Shown here piece by piece: positions 1 to 7,542 of a stretch of 64,000 nucleotides of DNA. Source of the DNA: HR10 sp964615335 (GTDB lineage Bacteria; Acidobacteriota; Blastocatellia; HR10); the NCBI GenBank assembly GCA_964615335.1, contig CAZTMT010000005.1:62001-126000 (forward strand). Direction: 5' to 3'. Within the stretch, counting starts at the first letter, position 1; the number at the start of each line of letters is the position of its first letter. The notes below the pieces were generated by a model. It was not told the origin of the DNA. It ran no database searches and worked only from the letters and a program-made list of their open reading frames with translations. Both the position numbers and the translations under genes were made by a program.

Positions 1-887
1 ACGCGGTCCAGAAGCAGACCGGCGGCGAAAGCTCCGACGATCGTGGCCAGACCGACAACTCCGGCCAGATAGGCCAGCAGGAAACAAAACGAGATGCTCG
101 TCACCAAAAGCATGCCATGCACGCGAAGCTTCGAGGCCAGGCGAAAGAGCTTCGGCGAGAGGCGCTGCCCGACCCAGATCGCCACGGCGAGAAATCCGAC
201 CGATTTCGCGATGATGCTGAGGATGCTCCCGATGGGCAGCGACGCGTCGCCCTGATTGGCCGCTCGAACCATTCCGCTGACGATGGCCAGAACCAGCAAC
301 CCCAGCACGTCGTCAATCACGGCGGCTCCGAGAATGATCCGCCCTTCGGGCGTCGTGGACTTCCCCAGATCGCGGAGCACGCGCGCGGTGATCCCCACGC
401 TCGTCGCGCAGAGCACGGCTCCGACATATACGTGCGCCAGCTCCGGCTCCTGGGGCAGAAAAAGAGCCGCGACACCCCAGCCCAGAAGAAATGGGGCGAC
501 GACACCGACCGCAGCCACCAGAAACGAGGAGAGCCCAACGGCTCGCATCTCCGCGAGGTTCGACTCCAATCCCACCTCGAAGAGCAGAAGGATCACTCCG
601 ATCTCCGCCAGCAGAGCGATCAGCTCCTCATTCTTGAGGAAGTCCAGACCGTGAAAGCCGATCAGCGAGAGATTCCCCACGAGCATGCCCACGAGCAGCT
701 CTCCGAGCACAGCGGGTTGGTGAAGCCGCTCGAACAACTCTCCCCCGAGCTTGGCCCCGATGAGGATGATGATCAGAGCGAGCAGGACGCGCCCGACCGC
801 TTGGTGATGATCCACGGCCTCCGGCTCTTGGCCGAAGACCAGGCTGAGAGGGAAAAGAAGCGCGCTCACCCTCACGATCCTCCGCAT
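1..887 (-). CDS. CPA2-family cation:proton antiporter (partial, C-terminus outside window)
   Basis: Integral inner-membrane antiporter of the KefB/NapA-like CPA2 family, expected to exchange Na+ or K+ for H+. The frame opens at an ATG at 887 and is still open at base 1, so about 295 N-terminal residues are visible. A possible signal-like helix (residues 1-20, ending FGQ) precedes repeated hydrophobic helices. The TM4-like stretch contains CATSVGITARV (160-170), and the ion-binding pair is VIDDVLG with Asp192-Asp193. In characterised CPA2 members a double Asp goes with electrogenic exchange. No good Shine-Dalgarno is seen upstream. The C-terminal half, including any TrkA-N domain, is missing, so the ion and regulatory type cannot be assigned. 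Confidence 0.85.
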   Translation of the reverse strand, partial: MRRIVRVSALLFPLSLVFGQEPEAVDHHQAVGRVLLALIIILIGAKLGGELFERLHQPAVLGELLVGMLVGNLSLIGFHGLDFLKNEELIALLAEIGVILLLFEVGLESNLAEMRAVGLSSFLVAAVGVVAPFLLGWGVAALFLPQEPELAHVYVGAVLCATSVGITARVLRDLGKSTTPEGRIILGAAVIDDVLGLLVLAIVSGMVRAANQGDASLPIGSILSIIAKSVGFLAVAIWVGQRLSPKLFRLASKLRVHGMLLVTSISFCFLLAYLAGVVGLATIVGAFAAGLLLDR

Positions 888-1008
888 AGGTGGAGAAAGA
901 TATTGCACGCGTCTGGTTTTCGCCAGGGCGCAGCTCCCTCGATGAGCGGAGCGTTCGTTCTGAGGTTCGCGATCGTTCGCCTGGCCGGAAGGGACTCTGC
1001 GCTTGCGT

Positions 1009-3003
1009 TCAACTCCCCTCGCCGTAGCGCTCCTCGTACATCTGCTTCAAGTGCTGGATGACCGTGGGATCAGCGAGCGTCGTCGTATCGCCCAGGACAT
1101 GTCCATCGGCGATGTCACGCAGCAGTCGGCGCATGATCTTCCCCGAGCGCGTCTTCGGAAGCTCCGCCGTGAAGAAGATGTCGGCTGGGCGCGCCAGGGC
1201 TCCGATGCGCGTGGCCACATAGCTTCTCAGCTCCTCGCGCAGCTCGGCTGTTGTCGGATGCCCTTCGCGAACAGTGACGAAAGCGACGGGAACCTGTCCC
1301 TTGATCTCATCGGCCTTCCCGATGACGGCGGCTTCAGCCACAGCCGGATGCTCCACCAGCACGCTCTCCAGCTCCATGGTGCTCAACCGATGGCCGGCCA
1401 CATTGATCACGTCATCCACGCGTCCGAGGAGCCAGAAATACCCATCCCGATCCCGGACGGCGGCATCTCCGGTGAAGTACATGCCCGGGAAGCGCGACCA
1501 GTAGACCTGCACGTATCGTTCCGGATCCCCCCAGATCGTGCGCGATATCGCCGGCCAGGGGCGCGTCAGGACGAGATAGCCGGGCACGCCTTCGGGGCAC
1601 GGTCGTCCGTTCTCGTCCACGACCTCAGCCGAGATGCCCGGAAGCGGACGCGTCGCCGATCCCGGCTTGAGTCGGGTCACGCCGGGAAGGGGAGAGATCA
1701 GGATGCATCCGGTCTCCGTCTGCCACCACGTATCTACGACGGGACAGCGTCGGCCTCCGATATGCTCCCAGTACCAGAGCCACGCTTCCGGATTAATGGG
1801 CTCGCCCACAGTCCCCAACAGTCGCAGCGAGGAGAGATCATGTCGCCGCGGATACTCCTCTCCCCATTTCATGAAGGAGCGAATGGCTGTCGGCGCTGTG
1901 TAGAGGATGTTGACGCGGTATTTCTCGATGAGCGCCCACCATCGGTCGCGATCCGGATAATCGGGGGCGCCCTCGTACATGAGGGTCGTCGCGCCGTTGC
2001 AGAGCGGGCCGTAGACGATGTAGCTGTGCCCTGTCACCCACCCGATGTCCGCCGTGCACCAGTAGATATCCTCGTCGCGCAGATCGAAGACCCATCGCTG
2101 CGTCGCGGCCACGCTCACCAAATACCCCCCTTGGACGTGGAGTTGTCCCTTGGGCTTGCCTGTGGTGCCGCTCGTGTAGAGGATGTAGAGCGGATCTTCG
2201 CTCTCCATCTCCTCACAGGGACATTCCAGGGGTGCTCGCTCCATCAGACGATGCCACCAGTGATCGCGCCCTTCTCGCATCGGGACGTGCGTGGCCTCGA
2301 CGACTCCGCGGTGCACGACGATGACGTGCTCGATGGTGGGGCACTGAACGAGAGCTTCGTCCGCATAGCGTTTGAGGGGAATGATGTTCCCTCGCCGCCA
2401 TCCGCCGTCGGCCGTAATAAGGACGCGACTGCCCGAATCCTGAATCCGATCGCGCAGGGCTTCTGCGGAGAATCCCCCGAAGACGACGCTGTGAACAGCT
2501 CCGATGCGCGCGCAGGCGAGCATGGCGATGGGCAGCTCGGGGATCATCGGCAGATAGATCGTCACGCGGTCTCCCCGACGTACGCCCAGGGCCTTGAGCA
2601 CATTAGCGAACTTCTGAACCTCGCGGTGCAGATCCTGATAAGTGAGCACGCGCTCCTCGCCCGGCTCCCCCTCCCAGATGATTGCGGCTTTCGTCCTCCG
2701 CCATGTCTGCACATGTCGGTCCACGCAGTTGTAGCAGACATTGAGCGTTCCCCCCACGTACCATCGGATCCAGGGAGGAGCCGTCCCGGGCTGAGGCGGA
2801 GTCCATTCGAGCACGCGATCCCAGCGACGGAACCAGTGGACGAACTCTTCGGCCACCTTCCCCCAGAACGCTTCGGGATCGCGCGCGGCCTCCTCGTAGA
2901 GACGCTCGTCTCGGATCTGCGCCTGTTCGCGAAAGGTCGCCGGGGGATCAATGATCCGTTCCTGCGATAACAACGCCTCTGCGCTTCGCATTGTCTCAGC
3001 CAT
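1009..3003 (-). CDS. acs: Acetyl-CoA synthetase (AMP-forming acetate-CoA ligase)
   Basis: Activates acetate to acetyl-CoA through acetyl-AMP in the cytoplasm, feeding the TCA cycle. The 664 residues match the usual family length. Visible adenylating-enzyme motifs are YTSGTTGKPKG (276-286), TWWQTETG (425-432), YFTGDAAVRDRDGY (509-522) and GRVDDVINVAGHR (527-539). The C-terminal PKTRSGKIMRR (616-626) holds the catalytic lysine, which is acetylated in many Acs proteins. The N-terminal region has the long Acs-type extension with WYVGG. A sigma70-like promoter ends just upstream and its -35 overlaps the stop codon of the aconitase gene, so acs can be transcribed separately from its upstream neighbour. 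After SGTTGKPKG the sequence is QLHVQGGYLV, where many Acs have a LHTTGGY type. Confidence 0.96.
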   Translation of the reverse strand: MAETMRSAEALLSQERIIDPPATFREQAQIRDERLYEEAARDPEAFWGKVAEEFVHWFRRWDRVLEWTPPQPGTAPPWIRWYVGGTLNVCYNCVDRHVQTWRRTKAAIIWEGEPGEERVLTYQDLHREVQKFANVLKALGVRRGDRVTIYLPMIPELPIAMLACARIGAVHSVVFGGFSAEALRDRIQDSGSRVLITADGGWRRGNIIPLKRYADEALVQCPTIEHVIVVHRGVVEATHVPMREGRDHWWHRLMERAPLECPCEEMESEDPLYILYTSGTTGKPKGQLHVQGGYLVSVAATQRWVFDLRDEDIYWCTADIGWVTGHSYIVYGPLCNGATTLMYEGAPDYPDRDRWWALIEKYRVNILYTAPTAIRSFMKWGEEYPRRHDLSSLRLLGTVGEPINPEAWLWYWEHIGGRRCPVVDTWWQTETGCILISPLPGVTRLKPGSATRPLPGISAEVVDENGRPCPEGVPGYLVLTRPWPAISRTIWGDPERYVQVYWSRFPGMYFTGDAAVRDRDGYFWLLGRVDDVINVAGHRLSTMELESVLVEHPAVAEAAVIGKADEIKGQVPVAFVTVREGHPTTAELREELRSYVATRIGALARPADIFFTAELPKTRSGKIMRRLLRDIADGHVLGDTTTLADPTVIQHLKQMYEERYGEGS

Positions 3004-3075
3004 TGTGTGCCCTCCCTCGGTGAGGTGGTCGAAGGGTCTTCTCTCAAGGTGACCCTGCTTCTGCTGTGGAGAGAG

Positions 3076-3104
3076 ATTGTGTGCTCTGGCCGGCCAAAAG
3101 TCAA
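3076..3104 (-). promoter_or_regulatory. Predicted sigma70 promoter of acs
   Basis: On the minus strand a -35 TTGACT (3104-3099) and a -10 CACAAT (3081-3076) are separated by 17 nt, about 70 nt upstream of the acs ATG. The -35 overlaps the aconitase stop codon at 3101-3103. Predicted by eye from consensus only. Confidence 0.5.
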
Positions 3105-5119
3105 TCGTTCCAGAAGCGGGTGCGCGGGCGGTACTCGACGATCTTGCCCGCGATGGCGGAGGCTGCGACCGTCAGAGGGCTGGCCAGGTAGAGCTGACCC
3201 GGACCGCTGCGTCCGGGGAAGTTTCGGTTCTGCGCGCTGATGGCCACCTGCTCGCGGCTCGTCGTCGCTCCCGGACCCGCGTTGATGCAGGCGCCGCAAC
3301 TGGGTTCGATGACGATCGCCCCCGCCTTCTGGAAGATCTCCAGATACCCCCGCTCGGCGCAATACTGGCGCACCTCTTGCGAGCCGAACTGGATGTAGAA
3401 GCGAACGTCCGGGTGGACGCGTCGGCCTTCGGCCAGAGCCTCGGCCAGAACGCGCGCATACATGTCCATATCGGTTTTTTTGCCCGCCGTGCAGGATCCG
3501 CCGTAGGCGATCTGAATCCTCACCTCGCGGTCCAGGCGGGCGATCTCCAGGCCTCGGCCCGGATCGCCGGGCAGCGCGATCATCGGTCGAATCTCCTGAG
3601 CATCCAGTTCGATGACGTGCGCGTACTCGGCCCCTGGATCGCTCTGCCATCCTTCGCACAGAGCTTCCGCCTCGGCGCGCGAGAGGCCGCGCCGCTCGAC
3701 CAAAAAGGCGACGGTCTTCTCATCCGGGGCGATGATCCCCGTGAAGCCGCCGATCTCAGCGGCCATGTTCGTCAGCGTCGCCCTCTCGTCTATGTCGAGG
3801 GCTTCGACAGCCTCGCCCGCGTACTCGATCACCTTGCCGATCGCCTTCCCGCTTCGGACATAGTCCAGACGCAGGATCGCCAGGACGAAATCCTTCGCCG
3901 TGACGTTCTCCGGCTTCCGCCCGCGAATCAGGATTTTGACCGATTCCGGCACGCGCACGCGCACGTCGCGCGTGATCCAGGAGTTGAAGAGATCGGTCGT
4001 CCCGATCCCGAAAGCGAGAGCCCCGATCGCCCCCGAATGAGGCGTGTGCGAGTCCGAGCCGACGATGACCTGACCCGGAAGAGCGTAGCGTTCCAGAACG
4101 AGGCTGTGACAAATCCCTTCGGAGCCTTTGCGATCGCTCAGTTCCCCGTGATAGCGAATGCCCTGCTTGCGCGCGAATTCCTCCTGTTTGAGCTTCAGCC
4201 GAAGGGCCAGATCCAGAAGCCCCTGGGCTCGCCGTTCCGGCGGCATGACTTCGTCCAGAAACGTCAAATGGTCGCGGAAGAGCAGAATCGAGTCGGGATC
4301 GGCGACGCGCTCCTCGGCGCCGACGTAGCGCTCGAAGAAGATGGCGGCCATCGGCGTCACATATTCGTGGCTGAAGCGCAGATCGGCGCGAACGAATCCG
4401 GCATCGCCCGGACGCACGGCGGGCACGCCCACGCGATCGCCCTGCAGGTCAACGACCATGTGCCGCGCCAAAATTTTCTCGGCCAGCGTCATCGGGCGCG
4501 GCTCGGTCGTGATCGGAGGCAGCAGGACGCGCCCCTGGAGACGCGCCACGTTGAAGGGAAAGAGCCCTCCGAATTCCACGATCTGCCGCGTGATCTCATC
4601 CTCGCCCTCGGTGAAAGCCGAGAGCGGAATCTCCTCCCCCCGCTGAATCTTCTCGATGAGGTCGAAGTTGGTCGTCGTGAGCAGTCCCAGATTCTGACAA
4701 TTCTGCTTGTAGATGCGCTCGATGTTCTCGGCGATCACAACGCGAATGCCCGCCGAGAGTTCGGCGAACGGAGCTTGCTCGCGGCTGCTCCCCTTACCGC
4801 GCCGCTTGCCGGAGACCGAAGCGACGAACCCTCCGCGTTTGACATCCCCGCGTCCGATCGGAAACTGATCGCCCGCTTTCAGCCCGATGTAGGGGAATTC
4901 CCCGAGCGTCTCATCGAAGTAGAAGCAGACGTGGGCCGGCGTGATCTCGTCCGTCGAGATGTCATCTCGCAGCTTCATCTCCGGCGTCCATCGGAGATCT
5001 TCGCCGGCGAGCTGGCGGCGGATGAGATCGGGATCTTCCGTGAGGAAGAGAACACGCCCGTGGAAGCGAATCCTGTCCGGGCGTTTGACGATCGGACGTT
5101 CGAGAAGACGACGAATCAT
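3101..5119 (-). CDS. Aconitase-family hydratase with swivel domain first
   Basis: Predicted [4Fe-4S] aconitate hydratase of the TCA cycle (citrate to isocitrate), 672 residues, cytoplasmic. Domain order is unusual for a short aconitase. A LeuD-like swivel domain comes first (about 45-170, with GKGSSREQAPF at 108-118 and LTTTNF at 147-152). The LeuC-like catalytic domain follows, with GSDSHTPHSGAIG (354-366). Cluster ligands are Cys543 (YGGSCTAGK) and Cys608/Cys611 (PSCGACINAGPG). AcnB has this order too, but AcnB starts with a HEAT-like domain and is about 860 residues; that domain is absent here. The ATG has a GAGGGTG Shine-Dalgarno and a promoter about 40 nt upstream. It could instead act on homoaconitate or 3-isopropylmalate-type substrates, but adjacency to acs favours central metabolism. 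Confidence 0.85.
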   Translation of the reverse strand: MIRRLLERPIVKRPDRIRFHGRVLFLTEDPDLIRRQLAGEDLRWTPEMKLRDDISTDEITPAHVCFYFDETLGEFPYIGLKAGDQFPIGRGDVKRGGFVASVSGKRRGKGSSREQAPFAELSAGIRVVIAENIERIYKQNCQNLGLLTTTNFDLIEKIQRGEEIPLSAFTEGEDEITRQIVEFGGLFPFNVARLQGRVLLPPITTEPRPMTLAEKILARHMVVDLQGDRVGVPAVRPGDAGFVRADLRFSHEYVTPMAAIFFERYVGAEERVADPDSILLFRDHLTFLDEVMPPERRAQGLLDLALRLKLKQEEFARKQGIRYHGELSDRKGSEGICHSLVLERYALPGQVIVGSDSHTPHSGAIGALAFGIGTTDLFNSWITRDVRVRVPESVKILIRGRKPENVTAKDFVLAILRLDYVRSGKAIGKVIEYAGEAVEALDIDERATLTNMAAEIGGFTGIIAPDEKTVAFLVERRGLSRAEAEALCEGWQSDPGAEYAHVIELDAQEIRPMIALPGDPGRGLEIARLDREVRIQIAYGGSCTAGKKTDMDMYARVLAEALAEGRRVHPDVRFYIQFGSQEVRQYCAERGYLEIFQKAGAIVIEPSCGACINAGPGATTSREQVAISAQNRNFPGRSGPGQLYLASPLTVAASAIAGKIVEYRPRTRFWND

Positions 5120-5154
5120 CCGTTTTTCACCCTCGCCCGCGTCTTCGCTGGCAA

Positions 5155-5183
5155 ATTATACAAGCCCGCGAACCCTTTCGCCA
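5155..5183 (-). promoter_or_regulatory. Predicted promoter of the aconitase gene
   Basis: A perfect TATAAT -10 on the minus strand (5160-5155) lies 36 nt upstream of the ATG at 5119. The -35 at 17 nt spacing is weak (TGGCGA, 5183-5178). Confidence 0.5.
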
Positions 5184-5581
5184 GACGATGAGAACGAAAA
5201 AATTTCGTCGTCAAGGACCAGAGATCTCAAAGGGGAAAGGGAAGGCCTGGGGGTTGAAACTGCTCCCTAAGAAGTTGACGACACGGGACAGATCGGTTGG
5301 TTATTCTATCCACATGAAGCTGAGCGAATTGCGCTCGCTCTGGCCGGGCAGGGGGCCGGCCAGCTACCGCCAGTTCGGCGGGAAGTGACGCCTGTGGAGA
5401 TGGGAGGTTGCAGGCCGTAAGGCCAGTGCCCGTCGATGAAGCAGGAAGCAACCAAGACAAGTGTCATGGGACATTTGTCTATGAGTTGCAGAACGGTATA
5501 CGCCTTTTTGGCAAAAAGCCTGGCCGTGGTAGGTGAGAGGAAATGGCCTGAGGCCCGAATCCCTTGGTGGAGAGGCATCTT
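5184..5581. other. Non-coding stretch left of the repeat array
   Basis: About 400 bases upstream of the aconitase promoter with no convincing gene. Short open frames here have no Shine-Dalgarno, no recognisable domain, and base use unlike the neighbouring genes. Together with 5582-6243 this makes a 1.1 kb gap, unusual in a window where genes are otherwise tightly packed. Confidence 0.6.
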
Positions 5582-5768
5582 TTCCGCAAAGAGCCCGCGC
5601 ACGCGAGCGACAGACAGTAGCCTGGGGCGCGAGCCCATTTGGAGAATGAGACATTCCGCATAGAGCCCACGAAGTGGGCGACAGAGAATAGCCTAGGGCG
5701 TAAGCCCTAGGGAAACGTGAGGCCCCAAAATTTCTCCACGAGCCCCCGAAGGGGGCGACACACCAGGA
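5582..5768 (+). repeat. REP-like palindromic repeat array, left arm (three units)
   Basis: Three related units read on the plus strand at 5582-5637, 5653-5712 and 5723-5768. Units 1 and 2 start with TTCCGCA and A/T-AGAGCC, then a short GC hairpin (for example GCCCACGAAGTGGGC), then GCGACAGA and a second element around AGCCTAGGGCG. Unit 3 begins CCCCAAAATTTCTCC and ends GGGGGCGACACACC. Each unit can fold into one or two hairpins. The same three unit types recur in reverse order and opposite strand at 5857-6092. Confidence 0.75.
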
Positions 5769-5856
5769 TGCCACCCAACCGGTCGGGTTCACACACGCCA
5801 GGTCACGACATCGGAGGATACACGAATGGCCTCCTTCGATTCGCCAGGCTTCTGAC

Positions 5857-6092
5857 CCGGTGTGTCGCCCGCTGGCGCGGGCTCGAGGATAATTGGGGAC
5901 TTCGTTTCCTGGGGTTCCGCTTGCGCTTCACCCCCGTCCTAGGGTTCCGCTTCGCTCCACCCCGGGCTAGTCTCTGTCGCCCACTCCGTGGGCTTTCTGC
6001 GGAATGAAATTTTGTCATGTTGGGATTCCTGGGGTTCCGCTCGTGCTTCACCCCAGGCTCTGTTGCCTGCCAGAGCAGGCTCTTTGCGGAAC
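5857..6092 (-). repeat. REP-like palindromic repeat array, right arm (mirror copy)
   Basis: Read on the minus strand, units at 6028-6092, 5938-6004 and 5857-5898 match left-arm units 1, 2 and 3 respectively. Unit 6 has TTCCGCAAAGAGCC like unit 1. Unit 5 has ATTCCGCA and GTGGGCGACAGAGA like unit 2. Unit 4 has CGGGCGACACACC like unit 3. Right-arm units carry an extra hairpin of the type CCTGGGG-loop-CCCCAGG. The two arms enclose about 88 unique bases (5769-5856), so the locus is a large imperfect inverted repeat made of small inverted repeats. Confidence 0.7.
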
Positions 6093-6243
6093 GTACCTTT
6101 TTCTCTCGCTTGTGGAGGCAGGCCCTTTCAGATCTTAGCTGGGGCCAGAGGTGGAGGCAGGGGCGAGGTGCTCCTCCTCCGAGGGATTCGATCTCACGTA
6201 GGGCTCCGCTGGGGGCTCCGTTGATTCATCCGCGTGCCCTTTT
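6093..6243. other. Spacer downstream of the AAA ATPase gene
   Basis: About 150 bases between the repeat array and the ATPase stop codon. It contains purine-rich GGAGGCAG repeats and GGGCTCCGCTGGGGGCTCCG, but no gene and no clear intrinsic terminator. Confidence 0.5.
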
Positions 6244-7542
6244 TCATCGGAGAGCGAAATAGCTGCGGCACGCATGCCCGAGCGCTTCCTCGGAGAGCGC
6301 GGCGGGGACGCCCAGAAAGCGCGCCCGGCCCAGAATGTGCTCGATGAGGTCCCGGGGATGGCATCCGCGCGGCTGGATTCCGTATTTCTGGTAGACTTCG
6401 CGGTAGAGGAACTCGACGGCCGCCGGATCGTAGGCGATCCCCCTCTGTTCGCACATGCGCCGGAAGATCTCTTCGTACATCGAACGCGTCGGATCCGGAA
6501 TGTGCACCTTGAACCGGATGCGGCGGAAGAAGGCTTCCTCCACAAGCTCCTCCGGCTCGATATTGGTCGCGAAGATGACGAACGTGTCGAAGGGGACGGA
6601 GAATTTCTCCCCCGTGTGAAGCGTCAGATAATCCACGCGCTTTTCAAGGGGCACGATCCACCGATTGAGCAGATCGCGCGGGCGCACCAGTTGCCGACCG
6701 AGATCATCAATGATGAAGACGCCGCCGTTGGCCTTCATCTGCGGGGGAGCTTCGTAATATTTCGAGACGGGATTGAAGCGCAGATCGAGCATATCGAGCG
6801 TCAGTTCGCCTCCGACGAAGATGGTCGGACGGCGGCAGAGCACCCACCGGCGATCGAAGGGATCGGCCGGCTCTTCCTCCGAGGGGATGTGATCTACGGG
6901 ATTGAAGACGCGGATGATGTGATTGCTGACTTCCAGAGCATGAGGGATGAAGATGTCACCGGTCTTCGCCAGAATTGCTCCCAGGACTTCGGCGATGAGC
7001 GTCTTCCCATTTCCCGAAGGGCCATAGAGAAAAAGGGAATGCCCCGAATTGATCGCCGGGCCGAGGGCATTCACGACCTCCTCGCTCAGGACCAGGACCG
7101 AGAGAGCGGCAGCGAGCGTCTCGCGATCCACCTGAAGGCCTCGAACGGACTGCTGATGCACCCGCTCCACATACTGCGAGAGGGGGACCGGAGCGGGTCC
7201 GACATAGAGGCTCACTTCGAGAAATTCGCGCGCGCGCTCGCGTCCGAGGCTGGTCAAGCCGTACCGATACGATCCCTTTTCGATCCCTTCGACGCCTCTG
7301 ACCTCGATGAGCTTCTCCGTGCGCAGAAGCTGAAAGAGCGGATCCAGGAGAAAGTACGAAAGCCGCAGGCTCTCGGCGATCTCCGAGCCCGTCGCTTCGC
7401 CCGCCCAGTAGAGCGTCTTCACGATGAGCTGCAGAAGTAGCGTGGGGTCAAGCCCCGTCTCTTCGATCGTTTGGGGAGCAGGAGGGATCGCCCCGGGAGA
7501 TTTCCGCGCCGATGGGGGGCGTGAGATCTCACGGTCGGGCAT
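6244..7542 (-). CDS. AAA-family ATPase with N-terminal winged-helix-like domain
   Basis: 432-residue cytoplasmic P-loop ATPase of unknown role. Walker A is GPSGNGKT (174-181) and Walker B is VFIIDDLG with Asp279-Asp280. A sensor-1-like FVIFATN and an arginine-finger-like AFFRRIRF follow. Residues about 31-111 look like a winged-helix domain (LLLQLIVKTLYW...GSEIAESL...YRYGLTSLGRERA). The ATG at 7542 is chosen over longer frames because GGAGG sits 8 nt upstream and because further extension would only repeat the coding region of the neighbour. It overlaps the 3' end of the penicillin-acylase-like gene by 14 nt, so translation is probably coupled. The ATPase may remodel a protein complex or act as a regulator; the sequence does not say which. 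Confidence 0.85.
   Translation of the reverse strand: MPDREISRPPSARKSPGAIPPAPQTIEETGLDPTLLLQLIVKTLYWAGEATGSEIAESLRLSYFLLDPLFQLLRTEKLIEVRGVEGIEKGSYRYGLTSLGRERAREFLEVSLYVGPAPVPLSQYVERVHQQSVRGLQVDRETLAAALSVLVLSEEVVNALGPAINSGHSLFLYGPSGNGKTLIAEVLGAILAKTGDIFIPHALEVSNHIIRVFNPVDHIPSEEEPADPFDRRWVLCRRPTIFVGGELTLDMLDLRFNPVSKYYEAPPQMKANGGVFIIDDLGRQLVRPRDLLNRWIVPLEKRVDYLTLHTGEKFSVPFDTFVIFATNIEPEELVEEAFFRRIRFKVHIPDPTRSMYEEIFRRMCEQRGIAYDPAAVEFLYREVYQKYGIQPRGCHPRDLIEHILGRARFLGVPAALSEEALGHACRSYFALR

Noticed and set aside
5582..6092. CRISPR array
   Set aside because: Repeats differ in sequence and spacing, are palindromic, change strand halfway, and no cas genes are near.
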